A DNA stretch of 64,000 nt, taken from the NCBI RefSeq assembly GCF_000341345.1, contig NC_020302.1, positions 910,075 to 974,074 of the forward strand, written 5' to 3'. The notes under the pieces were generated by a model. That model made no database searches. It was not told the DNA's origin and worked only from the letters and a program-made list of their open reading frames with translations. The DNA is from Corynebacterium halotolerans YIM 70093 = DSM 44683. GTDB lineage: Bacteria; Actinomycetota; Actinomycetes; Mycobacteriales; Mycobacteriaceae. Positions 26,860 to 35,621 of this stretch are shown here, piece by piece (position 1 is the stretch's first letter; the number at the start of each line of letters is the position of its first letter). Position numbers and translations under genes: made by a program.

Positions 26860-28080
26860 GTGTCCGGCAGCCTGATCATTGTCCTGATCATCGTGGTGTG
26901 GCTCTTCGTGCTCGCACCGCTGCTCCTGCGTGGCCAGAAGCCGATCCGCAAGGCCGGCGAGGCGTTCGACGACACCCGCGTCGTCTACGAGGGTGGCAGC
27001 GGCGGCGTCCCCGCCCGCCGACGTCCGCGGCTGCGGCCCGGCGACGTCCGGCACCCGGGCGACGATGACGACGACTACGAGGTCGTCGCCGCCGACCTCG
27101 AGGACACCGACGTCCACGCCGAGCTCGACGAACTCGACGATGACGTCCTGATCGACGACGGCCGCGAGGGCACCCGACGGCGCGGACTGTTCGCCCGCCG
27201 CGGGGGAGAAGAGGAGACCGTCGACGAGGTGGTCGACGGCGACATCGTCCACGAGCTCGAACCGGCCCGCACGGCGACTGCCACCGCCACCGCTGTTTCC
27301 GCCCTGGAGGAGGACACCATCACCGTGAGAGCGGAGGTCGACGACCGCGACGAGCCGGAGGAGGACCAGGTGGCCGTCGACGAGCTGGTGGCCGAGGACG
27401 CCTACGACTACGACGACTCCTACGTCTCCCCACGGGACATGCTGTACCCGGATTCGGATGAGAGCCTCGGCGAGGCCATCGACGAGGATGAACTCGGCGG
27501 TGGTCGCGCGGTCTCCCGCCGTCTCGACGAACTACCCGATGACGACCTCAGCGAGGAGGAGATCGAGTTCGCCGAGCGCCGTCGTGGACGCGGTGGCTGG
27601 GATCCGGTCGCCGACGCCGAGCACTCCCTGTCCCGCTACCAGCGCCGCCAGCGCACGCTCCTCGGCCTCGGCGTGGCCGTCGTGGTCACCGCCGTGCTCG
27701 GCTTCGTGCTCGGCGGCTGGTTCTGGTTCGCCCCGGCCCTGGCCATCGCGCTGACCGTCGCCTACCTGGCGGCCCTGCGCAGCCAGGTCCGCCAGGAGCA
27801 GGCCCTGCGTTCCCGCCGGATCCGCCAGCTGCGCCGCGCCCGGCTCGGTGTGCGCCAGGTCGGCGACGACAGCCGGGACCTGACCGTTCCCGGCCGCCTG
27901 CGCCGCCCCGGTGCCGTGGTCCTGGAGCTCGACGACGAGTCCCCGGACTTCACCGACCTGCCCACCGCCACCGCACCGTTCATCGACCGCCCCGACAACG
28001 GGGTGGTCGAATACCGTGGCCGCGGCCGCGGCCACGGTCGCGGACACTACGGGGACGTCGACCTGCGCCGCGCGGGCTAA
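26860..28080 (+). CDS. glpR: Membrane receptor of Glp (GlpR/SepX-like)
   Basis: A 406-residue membrane protein. The N-terminal helix (about 3-22, IIVLIIVVWLFVLAPLLL) is followed by ~220 residues that are strongly acidic and low in complexity, then two adjacent helices (about 265-303) and a basic, disordered C-terminal region. This pattern and the position two genes after glp match C. glutamicum GlpR, the membrane anchor that recruits Glp to the division site; Streptomyces SepX is related. The GTG at 26860 (VSGSLII) is preferred to 26848 for spacing from GGAAGG. A TAGTCT element at 26812-26817 suggests its own promoter. Confidence 0.75.
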   Translation: MSGSLIIVLIIVVWLFVLAPLLLRGQKPIRKAGEAFDDTRVVYEGGSGGVPARRRPRLRPGDVRHPGDDDDDYEVVAADLEDTDVHAELDELDDDVLIDDGREGTRRRGLFARRGGEEETVDEVVDGDIVHELEPARTATATATAVSALEEDTITVRAEVDDRDEPEEDQVAVDELVAEDAYDYDDSYVSPRDMLYPDSDESLGEAIDEDELGGGRAVSRRLDELPDDDLSEEEIEFAERRRGRGGWDPVADAEHSLSRYQRRQRTLLGLGVAVVVTAVLGFVLGGWFWFAPALAIALTVAYLAALRSQVRQEQALRSRRIRQLRRARLGVRQVGDDSRDLTVPGRLRRPGAVVLELDDESPDFTDLPTATAPFIDRPDNGVVEYRGRGRGHGRGHYGDVDLRRAG

Positions 28081-28147
28081 TTGAGCTGCGATTTCGTCGA
28101 ACGCCCCAACAGGAGTAACCTGATGGGGCAGCGGCGGAACGCCGCAC

Positions 28148-28220
28148 GGGGCTATAGCTCAGTTGGTAGAGCGTCTCGTTCGCAATGAGAAGGTCCGGGG
28201 TTCGATTCCCCGTAGCTCCA
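28148..28220 (+). tRNA. tRNA-Ala (anticodon CGC)
   Basis: A 73-nt cloverleaf. Acceptor GGGGCTA pairs with TAGCTCC, including G3-U70, the alanine identity pair. The D arm is AGCTCAGTTGGTAGAGC, the anticodon loop TTCGCAA gives CGC (codon GCG), and the T loop is GGTTCGATTCC. CCA is not encoded. A TAACCT element at 28116-28121 is a likely -10. Confidence 0.95.
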
Positions 28221-28225
28221 CAGAT

Positions 28226-28272
28226 AAAAAGGAGGGCCCAGGCCGGCGATGGCCTGAGGCTCTCCTCTTTTT
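28226..28272. terminator. Terminator after tRNA-Ala, usable in both directions
   Basis: AAAAAGGAG pairs with CTCCTCTTTTT across an inner GC-rich stem (GGCCCAGGCC with GGCCTGAGGC). It ends the tRNA transcript and could also stop the convergent tag operon. The next 130 bp to the end of tag hold nothing I can recognise. Confidence 0.8.
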
Positions 28273-28406
28273 GGTTCTTCAGTGGCGTTCGAGGAGAGCG
28301 GCCCGCGGGTTCGGGTGCGGCCCTTCGCCCACCCCCGTCCGCCGGAACACTGCCGCCCGGGTCGGAGAAACTCGTCCCCCACCTGGCGTGACCGGCCGGG
28401 GACGGG

Positions 28407-29036
28407 TCAACCCGGCCACACCCCCGAGGAACCGCGCCGGTGGGAGTCCACCAGGTGGGTGTCCACGATGCCGACGGCCTCCATCAGCGCGAACATCGTC
28501 TTGGGTCCGACGAAGGTGAAGCCCTCCTTCTTCAGGGCCTTCGACAGGGCCACCGATTCCGGCGAGCGCGACGGAACTTCCGCGATGGTGCGCGGGGTGG
28601 GGGTCTGGTCGGGGCGGAAGGACCAGATGAACCCGGCCAACCCACCCTTCTCCCGCAGCCGGACGGTGGCGCGGGCGTTGGTGATGGTGGCCTCGATCTT
28701 GCGGCGGTTGCGGATGAGCCGGGCGTCCGCCAGCAGCCGGGTGGTGTCGCCGTCGTCGAAGGTGGCGACGGCGTCCGCGTCGAAGCCGGCGAACGCCTCC
28801 CGGAAGGCCGGCCGTTTGCGCAGCACGGTCGCCCAGGACAGCCCCGACTGGAAGGCCTCCAGACTCAGCCGCTCGAACAGGCCGGTCTCGTCACGCACCG
28901 GCATGCCCCACTCGGTGTCGTAGTACTCCCGCATCAGTTCGTCGGCGGTCGCCCACATCGGCCGCGCCAGCCCGTCCTCGCCGACCACCAGCCCAGTGTC
29001 GTCCGCGTTGTCCGCCTCCATCTCCGTTGCGGTCAT
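28407..29036 (-). CDS. tag: DNA-3-methyladenine glycosylase I (Tag) lacking the zinc-snap ligands
   Basis: A 209-residue helix-hairpin-helix glycosylase that removes 3-methyladenine. Conserved features are the DTEWGMP segment, LEAFQSGLSWATVL with the catalytic Glu and stacking Trp, SKALKKEGFTFVGP, and a C-terminal DTHLVDSH. In E. coli Tag a zinc is held by C4, H17, H175 and C179; here the corresponding residues read Pro (RPMW), Tyr (YYDTEWG), His and Ser, so three of four ligands are gone. The start at 29036 has GGAG 9 bp upstream; 29051 is possible. The start region is about 50 bp from the ogt stop, so both repair genes are likely co-transcribed. Confidence 0.87.
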   Translation of the reverse strand: MTATEMEADNADDTGLVVGEDGLARPMWATADELMREYYDTEWGMPVRDETGLFERLSLEAFQSGLSWATVLRKRPAFREAFAGFDADAVATFDDGDTTRLLADARLIRNRRKIEATITNARATVRLREKGGLAGFIWSFRPDQTPTPRTIAEVPSRSPESVALSKALKKEGFTFVGPKTMFALMEAVGIVDTHLVDSHRRGSSGVWPG

Positions 29037-29089
29037 GTCGTTGTTCTCCATGTCCTCTTGGACCGGGGGAGTGGCCGTGCCGGTTCCGC

Positions 29090-29608
29090 TCACCGCCTGT
29101 CCTCCTCCATGTCGAGCAGCCACTGCTTGGCGGTCAGGCCGCCCCGGTAGCCGCCCAGTCCGCCGTCGCTGCGCAGTACCCGGTGGCAGGGCAGCACGAT
29201 GGGCAGGGGATTGGTCGCGCACGCGGTACCGACCGCCCGCACGGCTCCGGGCCGGTCCAGTCGCTGGGCGAGTTCCTTGTAGGTGCAGGTGGTGCCGTAG
29301 GTGATGCCGACCAACCCGGTCTGCACCTCGGACCGGAAACCGGCGGACAGGCGCCGGTCCAGGGGCAGGTCGAAGTCGCGGCGGGTTCCGGCGAAGAATT
29401 CGGTGACCTGGCCGGCGGCGTCGGCCAGCCGCTGCGGGGACTCCACCGTTGTCATGCCGGTGGCCTGCTCGAGGGAGCCGAGGACCTCGGAGAGATCCTC
29501 GCACTCGAAGCCCACGCGCAGCAGGCCGCTCCCGCTGCCGACGAGCAGCAGTGGGCCGATGGGGGTGGGCACGGTGGTCCAGGACAGAACGGGTGCGGTG
29601 GTGGGCAC
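29090..29608 (-). CDS. ogt: Methylated-DNA--protein-cysteine methyltransferase
   Basis: A 172-residue suicide repair protein that moves methyl groups from O6-methylguanine to its own cysteine. The active site IVLPCHRVL lies near residue 140, after the helix-turn-helix GITYGTTCTYKELAQ, and is followed by GLGGYRGGL. It stands upstream of tag, forming a small alkylation-repair operon. Full length. Confidence 0.94.
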   Translation of the reverse strand: MPTTAPVLSWTTVPTPIGPLLLVGSGSGLLRVGFECEDLSEVLGSLEQATGMTTVESPQRLADAAGQVTEFFAGTRRDFDLPLDRRLSAGFRSEVQTGLVGITYGTTCTYKELAQRLDRPGAVRAVGTACATNPLPIVLPCHRVLRSDGGLGGYRGGLTAKQWLLDMEEDRR

Positions 29609-29770
29609 GGTCGGGTCCTCCTTCCGGGAGTGGAGTGGCCCCGTCTGGGGTCGGTGATCGCGCTGAGCTGGGTGGATAGGTGGCGGTTCGAGTTTTTTGC
29701 CCGCGCGTCAGTGGCACGCGACGCCCCGCGAATCTCAGCGGAACCGGGGTTTCGATGTAGTCTAATCGTC

Positions 29771-30178
29771 ATGGATAAACCGGCGGTGAGGGATGCAGCG
29801 CTGCTGATTCTGCGTGCCGTGCTCGGTATCGTCTTCGTCGCCCACGGCTGGGACAAATTCTTCCTGCGTGGGCTGACGGAGACCACCGGGCAGTTCAGCG
29901 CCTGGGGGGTACCGCAGCCGAAGCTCTCGGCCTACCTGACCGCCACCGCGGAGCTGGTCGGCGGGGCATTGCTCGTCGTCGGGCTGCTCACCACCTTCGT
30001 CGCCGGTGCCCTGGCCCTGCTCATGCTGGCCGCCGCCTACTTCGTCCACTTGGACAACGGCTTTTTCATGTCCACCGGTGGTTTCGAGTACCCGTTGGTG
30101 ATGATCACGGCCCTGCTCATGATCGTGGTGTTCGGGGCGGGCCGTGCCAGCCTGGACGGGGTGTTGTCCCGTGCTTGA
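29771..30178 (+). CDS. DoxX family membrane protein
   Basis: A 135-residue protein with four predicted helices and the DoxX opening AALLILRAVLGIVFVAHGWDKF. DoxX proteins are small quinone-linked or redox-associated membrane subunits; in mycobacteria one works with SodA and a sulfurtransferase. No such partner adjoins it here. TAGTCT ends 7 nt before the ATG, so it is probably leaderless. It overlaps the following zinc-finger gene by 8 bp. Confidence 0.85.
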   Translation: MDKPAVRDAALLILRAVLGIVFVAHGWDKFFLRGLTETTGQFSAWGVPQPKLSAYLTATAELVGGALLVVGLLTTFVAGALALLMLAAAYFVHLDNGFFMSTGGFEYPLVMITALLMIVVFGAGRASLDGVLSRA

Positions 30179-30890
30179 CCACGATCAGGTGCAGGCGGCG
30201 CTGTCGGCCCGGCTCGACGGGGAACCCTCCGGTCTGCCGGACGACGTCGTCGACGCGCACGTCGCCGGCTGCGGGGAATGCCGTGCCTTCTGGGAGCGCT
30301 CGCTCACGCTCAACCACACGCTCAGCCTCGCCGGGATGCAGGACTCGCAGCGGGAGGAGCTGACCGCTCCGGATCTGTCGGAGACGATCCTCGCCGGGGT
30401 GGAGCCGGAGTGGCGGCGCAGCGCCAACGTCCGCTTCATCGGGCTGTCGGTCTCCCGCGTCCTGCTCGTCCTGATCGGCGTCGCCTATGTCGTGTGGTCG
30501 GTGCGGCTTCTCGGGGCCACGGGCGGTCTGACGGCCGTCGGCTCCGACGGCGCGACCCTGGCCCCGGACGCCGATCCGCAGCGGGCCCAGCTGCTGGCCG
30601 AAGGTGCCGCCTTCCGACTCGCGCTGGCGTTCGGCCTGTTCACCGCGGCGTGGAAGCCCCGCCTGGTCGTCGGCATGCTGCCGGTCGTCGGTGCGTTGTG
30701 GACGTTCATGTTCGGCTTCACCATCCGCGACGTGATCGTCGGGACGGCGGGCGGTGGCCAGGTCGTGGGCCTGGTGCTGTTGCTGGTGACCGCGCTGGCC
30801 ATGGGGTGGGTCTGGTTGACCGACCATGGTTACCTGCAGCTGCGTTCGGCGTGGCGGGAACTCGGCGCCCGACCCAACCGACTGGCGTGA
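30171..30890 (+). CDS. Putative zinc-finger (anti-sigma-like) membrane protein
   Basis: A 239-residue protein. Its N-terminus has the HX3CX2C motif (HVAGCGEC, residues about 27-34) of the ZAS/zf-HC2 domain seen in zinc-binding anti-sigma factors. Four or five membrane helices follow (about 95-225). Classical ZAS anti-sigmas have one helix and an adjacent ECF sigma gene; here there is no sigma gene and the membrane part is larger, so it may sequester an unlinked sigma or sense redox state directly. The GTG start at 30171 overlaps the doxX stop, implying coupled translation. Confidence 0.75.
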   Translation: MLDHDQVQAALSARLDGEPSGLPDDVVDAHVAGCGECRAFWERSLTLNHTLSLAGMQDSQREELTAPDLSETILAGVEPEWRRSANVRFIGLSVSRVLLVLIGVAYVVWSVRLLGATGGLTAVGSDGATLAPDADPQRAQLLAEGAAFRLALAFGLFTAAWKPRLVVGMLPVVGALWTFMFGFTIRDVIVGTAGGGQVVGLVLLLVTALAMGWVWLTDHGYLQLRSAWRELGARPNRLA

Positions 30891-30897
30891 GGCCGGG

Positions 30898-32502
30898 TCA
30901 CGTCCAGCTGGGCAGCCACATGATCGAGTGGTAGACGCTGTCAGGGATCATGTAGCCGTAGAGAATCGGCGACCAGTAGCAGAACATCGCCACGACCAGG
31001 GCCAGGTAGACGATCACCAGCAACGTCCCCCACGGCACGGGGCCACCCGCCAGCCGGCGCAGCCACAGCCGGGGCACCGGCCTGCCGGCCCCCGTGAGCT
31101 GCCCCAGCGCCAGCGCGATGAGGCAGATGGTGAAGGGGGCCAGGGCGGCGGCGTAGAAGAAGTACATCTGCCGGTCGTAGCCGACCAGCCAGGGCAGGAA
31201 ACCGGCGGTGAAGGCCACGAGCGGGATGAGGAAGCGGCGGTCGCGGCGGATGAGCAGGCACCACAGCCCCCACAGCAGGGCGGGCACCGTCACCCACCAG
31301 ATCGCCGGGGTGCCGAAGAGGAAGATCATCCGGCGGCAGGTCTCCGCCCCGCACTCCAGCTCCGTGGAGGAGAAGTACAGGATGGGGCGGGCGCCCACCA
31401 GCCAGGACCAGGGCTTGGAGTCCCAGGGGTGGGAATGGCCCGCGGAGGTGGTCAACGAGGCGTGGAACTCCAGCACCGACAGGTGATAGTGCAGCCACCC
31501 GGCAACCGTGTCGGGCAGCAGGTTCAGCCAGGAGTCCGGGGCGATGGTGCCGTCGGTGGCCGCGTGCCGGTACACGGAGGTCTCGGAGGCGAACCACGCC
31601 CGCCACGCCCACAGGTAGAGCAGCGCCGGGACCACCACCAGCGAGCCGAGTGCCGGGAGCGTGTCGCGCACCAGCGTGCCGGTGACGTACCGGCGCACCC
31701 CGTAGCGCCGCCGCAGCGCCAGGTCCAGGAACACGCTCATCAACCCGAAGAAGGCGATGTAGTACAGCCCCGACCACTTCACCCCCAGGGCGAGCCCGAG
31801 GAGAACACCGGCGGTGAAACGCCACCACCGGAATCCCAGACGCGGACCGAAGGCGCTGACGCCCATCAGTCCGTTGACCCACGCGTGGTGGAACCGCTCG
31901 CGGACCTGCTGATGGTCGCGGGCCAGGGCCCAGGCGGCGGCCACGATGAAGAACACCTGGAAGATGTCGAGCATGCCGAACCGGGAGCTGACCAGCAGCA
32001 CACCGTCGAACACGGCGAGCACCCCCGCGAAGGTGGCCACCTGCCAGGAATGGGAGATCCGTCGCGCCAGCGCCATCGTGAACACCACCGTCAGCGACCC
32101 GAACAGCGCGACCATCACCCGCCAGCCCAGCGGGGTGTAGCCGAAGATCATCTCGCCGTAGGCGATCAACTGCTTGCCCAGCGGCGGATGGACCACCAGC
32201 CCGTAACCGGGGTTCGATTCAATCCCACCGATCAAGGGGTTGACCTGCGAACGGACCATGTCCCAGGCCTGCGGCACGTAGTGCTTCTCATCGAAGACCG
32301 GGGTGCCGGAGGACACCGCGCTGGTCAGCCCCACGAAGCGGGTGAAGAAGGCGAGGACGGCGATGACCAGCGTGCTCACCGTGTCGGCACGCGTCCAGCG
32401 GAAGGGACGCGGCGCCGGCGGGACCGGGGCCAGCACCGGGGGCGCGTGCCGGGCGCGGCGGGCCCGGCGGGCTTTCCTGGTGGACTGGGCGGCGGTACTC
32501 AC
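30898..32502 (-). CDS. pmt: Polyprenyl-phosphate-mannose protein mannosyltransferase
   Basis: A 534-residue GT39 enzyme that O-mannosylates exported proteins using polyprenol-phosphate mannose. The DE pair in VFDEKHYVPQAWDM in the first extracytoplasmic loop is the catalytic signature; VVHPPLGKQLIAYGE and about 10-11 helices follow. The GTG at 32502 is chosen because TAGACT ends exactly 7 nt upstream (leaderless). The neighbours (rsmI, betP, metS) match C. glutamicum, where this gene is pmt. Targets include Rpf-type proteins in C. glutamicum, one of which is encoded in this window. Confidence 0.92.
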   Translation of the reverse strand: MSTAAQSTRKARRARRARHAPPVLAPVPPAPRPFRWTRADTVSTLVIAVLAFFTRFVGLTSAVSSGTPVFDEKHYVPQAWDMVRSQVNPLIGGIESNPGYGLVVHPPLGKQLIAYGEMIFGYTPLGWRVMVALFGSLTVVFTMALARRISHSWQVATFAGVLAVFDGVLLVSSRFGMLDIFQVFFIVAAAWALARDHQQVRERFHHAWVNGLMGVSAFGPRLGFRWWRFTAGVLLGLALGVKWSGLYYIAFFGLMSVFLDLALRRRYGVRRYVTGTLVRDTLPALGSLVVVPALLYLWAWRAWFASETSVYRHAATDGTIAPDSWLNLLPDTVAGWLHYHLSVLEFHASLTTSAGHSHPWDSKPWSWLVGARPILYFSSTELECGAETCRRMIFLFGTPAIWWVTVPALLWGLWCLLIRRDRRFLIPLVAFTAGFLPWLVGYDRQMYFFYAAALAPFTICLIALALGQLTGAGRPVPRLWLRRLAGGPVPWGTLLVIVYLALVVAMFCYWSPILYGYMIPDSVYHSIMWLPSWT

Positions 32503-32558
32503 CCGGTCGAGTCTAGGACACGACCTGGCTCCCGGGCGGCCTGTGTCATGCTGGGGGT

Positions 32559-33410
32559 ATGTCAACGCCCGATTCCGCCACCCCACTGCCACGCGGGGTC
32601 ATCCTCGCCGCCACCCCGCTCGGCAACATCGACGACGCCTCCCCGCGCCTGCGGCAGGCCCTCGCCGGAGCCGACATTGTCGCCGCCGAGGACACCCGGC
32701 GTGTGCGCTCCCTGGCGAGTGCCCTCGGCGTCGGGATCCGCGGGCGGGTGCTGTCCAATTTCGACCACAACGAGGAGGGCCGGGCCCGGCAGCTTATCAA
32801 CGCCGCACGCAGCGGCACCGTCGTCGTGGTCACCGACGCCGGCATGCCGCTGGTCTCCGACCCGGGCTTCTCCCTGGTCGATGCCGCCCACGACGCGGGG
32901 GTGCCCGTCACCTGTTTCCCCGGGCCCTCGGCCGTGCCCACCGCGCTGGCGCTGTCCGGGTTGCCGGTCGGCCGCTTCCTCTTCGACGGTTTCGCCCCGC
33001 GCAAGGCCGGGGCGCGCCGGGAGTGGCTGGAGTCCCTGCGCACCGAGGAGCGCGCCGCCTGCTTCTTCGAGTCCCCGCACCGGCTCGCCGAGACGCTGGC
33101 GGAGGCCGCGGAGATCCTCGGCCCGGATCGGCGGGCGGCGGTGTGCCGCGAACTGACGAAGATGTACGAGGAGGTTCGCCGCGACACCCTGCCGGAGCTG
33201 GCGGAGTGGGCGGCCGCCGGTGTCAGGGGCGAGATCACCGTCGTCCTCGAGGGCGGTTCCGCCGATGACGTCAACGTCGCCTCGCTGGTGCCCGTGGTCG
33301 AGGCACTCGTCGCCGACGGCATGCGGCTCAAGGATGCCTGCAAACAGATCGCCGCCGGTAGGGGAGTGTCGAACCGGGAGCTCTATGAGGCGGTGCTGGC
33401 CGCGCGGTAA
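32559..33410 (+). CDS. rsmI: 16S rRNA (cytidine-1402-2'-O)-methyltransferase
   Basis: A 283-residue tetrapyrrole-methylase fold protein. Characteristic features are AATPLGNIDDASPR, AAEDTRRV, SDAG-type VVTDAGMPLVSDPG, and CFFESPHRLAETL. It methylates C1402 in the ribosomal decoding centre using SAM. Divergent from pmt with a 56-bp shared promoter region. C. glutamicum has the same order. Confidence 0.93.
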   Translation: MSTPDSATPLPRGVILAATPLGNIDDASPRLRQALAGADIVAAEDTRRVRSLASALGVGIRGRVLSNFDHNEEGRARQLINAARSGTVVVVTDAGMPLVSDPGFSLVDAAHDAGVPVTCFPGPSAVPTALALSGLPVGRFLFDGFAPRKAGARREWLESLRTEERAACFFESPHRLAETLAEAAEILGPDRRAAVCRELTKMYEEVRRDTLPELAEWAAAGVRGEITVVLEGGSADDVNVASLVPVVEALVADGMRLKDACKQIAAGRGVSNRELYEAVLAAR

Positions 33411-33430
33411 CGGAGAGCACCGGAGGAATT

Positions 33431-33447
33431 GTTACACCTTCGTGACC
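33431..33447 (+). promoter_or_regulatory. Candidate MtrA direct repeat upstream of the betP pair
   Basis: GTTACA at 33431-33436 and GTGACC at 33442-33447, 11 bp start to start. This is the spacing used by OmpR-type regulators. In C. glutamicum betP is activated by the osmostress response regulator MtrA. One half site is imperfect, so this is a suggestion only. Confidence 0.35.
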
Positions 33448-33589
33448 TGCCGCCGAACCTTTTCCGCTGTACGCTGGGAAAATACCCATTTGCAGGGTGG
33501 TCACGCCGCTGGAGCCACCGGCCAGAATCAGTCCGGAGGCATGGGATTCGATTTGGCGGGAACCCCCGTTCTGCCGAAAGGTGACCGGC

Positions 33590-35434
33590 ATGACTACTTC
33601 AGAACCGGGACGCGGTGCAGCCGACGACCGGAAACCCGATGAGTCCGTCGAACCGGTGCCCGAGGAGGCCCGGCAGCCCGGGAAGGGCCAGCAGTCCGAG
33701 ACCTCGGCGACCGAGAAGCTCGCCACCATGCTCTCCCAGCCCGATGTCGTCGAGGGGCAGCTCGAACGAGACGACGACACGGTCATCCTCCAGTCCGAGG
33801 CCAAGGACAGCCCCATCCAGTGGGCCGTGGTCCTCCCGGCGGCCGCGATCATCCTCGCGATCGTCGGCTGGGGGCTGCTGGCGCCGGAGTCCTTCTCCTC
33901 GTTCGCGGCGGCGGGCCTGAATACGGTCGTCACCGATTTCGGTTGGGCGTTCGTGCTGTTCAGTACCGTGTTCGTCGCCTTCGTCCTGGTCGTGGCGCTG
34001 AGCCGATTCGGCACGATCAAACTCGGTGCGTCGGATGAGGCCCCGGAGTTCCGCACGATCTCGTGGATCGCGATGATGTTCGCCGCCGGTATGGGCATCG
34101 GCCTGATGTTCTACGGCGCCTCCGAGCCGCTGTTCTTCTTCCGCGACGGGGTGCCGGGATACGGCACCGGTGACGTGAGTGCGTCCATGGCCTCGGCGAT
34201 GTTCCACTGGACGCTGCACCCGTGGGCGCTGTACGCCATCGTCGGCCTGGCGATCGCGTACTCGACCTTCCGCCTCGGCCGCAAGCAGCTGATCAGCTCC
34301 GCCTTCGTGCCGCTGATCGGGGAGAAGCGGGCCGAGGGGTGGCTGGGCAAGCTCATCGACATGCTGTCGATCATCGCCACCGTCTTCGGCACCGCCTGCT
34401 CCCTGGGCATCGGCGCCCTGCAGATCGGCGCGGGCATGGACGCCGCGGGCATCGTCGAGGATCCGAGCATGAGCGTCATCCTCGGCGTCGTCTCCGTGCT
34501 CACCCTCGCCTTCATCCTCTCCGCACTGTCGGGTGTCGGCAAGGGTATCCAGTACATCTCCAACTTCAACATCATCCTCGCGGCGCTGCTGGCGATCTTC
34601 GTCTTCATCCTCGGCCCCACCGTGGCTGTTCTCGACCTTATTCCAGGGTCGATCGGTGCGTACATGTCCCAGTTCTTCGAGATGGCCTCCCGCACCGGGA
34701 GCAGCGGGGGCGAGGAGACCGCCGCCTGGCTGGGCAGCTGGACCATCTTCTACTGGGCCTGGTGGACCTCCTGGACCCCGTTCGTCGGAATGTTCCTGGC
34801 ACGTATCTCCCGCGGCCGCTCCATCCGCGAATTCCTGCTCGGCGTCCTGCTGATCCCCTCCGGCGTGTCCACCGTCTGGTTCGCGATCATGGGCGGCACC
34901 GCCATCACCCTCGAGCGGGAGGGGCACTCCATCTACGGCGACGGGAATGCGGAGGAGCAGCTGTTCGCGATGCTGCACGAACTTCCGGGCGGCTACATCG
35001 CCGGCATCGCCGCGATGGTCCTGCTGGCCACGTTCTTCATCACCTCGGCGGATTCCGCGTCCACGGTGATGGGATCGCTGTCCCAGAGCGGGCGCTCCGA
35101 CGCCAACCCGTGGGTCTCGGCCACCTGGGGCGTACTCACCGCGGCCGTCGGCATGACGATGCTGGTCACGGGCGGCGATGACGTGCTGAACAACCTCCAG
35201 AACGTCACCATCACCGTTACGGCGCCGTTCCTCATCATCCTCATCTGTCTGATGGTCGCCATCGTCAAGGATCTGCGCAATGACGTCATCTACCTCGACT
35301 ACCGTTCCCAGCAGGAGTTCGCGGTGAAGCTGGCCCGTGAACGCCGTCTGCACGACAAGCACCTGGAGCAGGAGGAGCGCAGGGCCCGCCGGCAGGCGGT
35401 CCGGGCGCGAACCACCCGAGGGTCCCGAAAATGA
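33590..35434 (+). CDS. BCCT transporter, BetP-like copy 1
   Basis: A 614-residue Na+-coupled betaine/choline/carnitine-type carrier. It has a long acidic N-terminal tail, 12 helices, and a basic C-terminal tail ([15 protein letters not shown] onward) like the osmosensor domain of BetP. The family signature [16 protein letters not shown] is intact in its tryptophans, but differs from Bet[17 protein letters not shown] is [15 protein letters not shown] and the ITSADSAS sodium-site region are conserved. It lies between rsmI and metS, the betP position. GAAAGGTGA supports the ATG at 33590. It is the more diverged of two tandem copies; substrate may differ (betaine, ectoine or proline). Confidence 0.88.
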   Translation: MTTSEPGRGAADDRKPDESVEPVPEEARQPGKGQQSETSATEKLATMLSQPDVVEGQLERDDDTVILQSEAKDSPIQWAVVLPAAAIILAIVGWGLLAPESFSSFAAAGLNTVVTDFGWAFVLFSTVFVAFVLVVALSRFGTIKLGASDEAPEFRTISWIAMMFAAGMGIGLMFYGASEPLFFFRDGVPGYGTGDVSASMASAMFHWTLHPWALYAIVGLAIAYSTFRLGRKQLISSAFVPLIGEKRAEGWLGKLIDMLSIIATVFGTACSLGIGALQIGAGMDAAGIVEDPSMSVILGVVSVLTLAFILSALSGVGKGIQYISNFNIILAALLAIFVFILGPTVAVLDLIPGSIGAYMSQFFEMASRTGSSGGEETAAWLGSWTIFYWAWWTSWTPFVGMFLARISRGRSIREFLLGVLLIPSGVSTVWFAIMGGTAITLEREGHSIYGDGNAEEQLFAMLHELPGGYIAGIAAMVLLATFFITSADSASTVMGSLSQSGRSDANPWVSATWGVLTAAVGMTMLVTGGDDVLNNLQNVTITVTAPFLIILICLMVAIVKDLRNDVIYLDYRSQQEFAVKLARERRLHDKHLEQEERRARRQAVRARTTRGSRK

Positions 35435-35621
35435 GACAGAAAAAGTTCCGATCGGGCGAAATCGTTAACATCATGTGATCTGATCGTGTGGGTTTCTCCC
35501 GATCACCTGGTTAAACTTGCTGTTACAGTTCGATAAAGTCCAGATGAAAGAGCCGCGGCCTGGCGCTGAATTGGCCGCGTTCCATTTGAAAAGCCGTATG
35601 CCCTGGCGGATGGTGGTAGGC

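Noticed and set aside
28148..28272. tRNA-Ala as an integration site for a mobile element
   Set aside because: No repeat of the tRNA 3' end and no integrase gene is present in the window; only a terminator follows.
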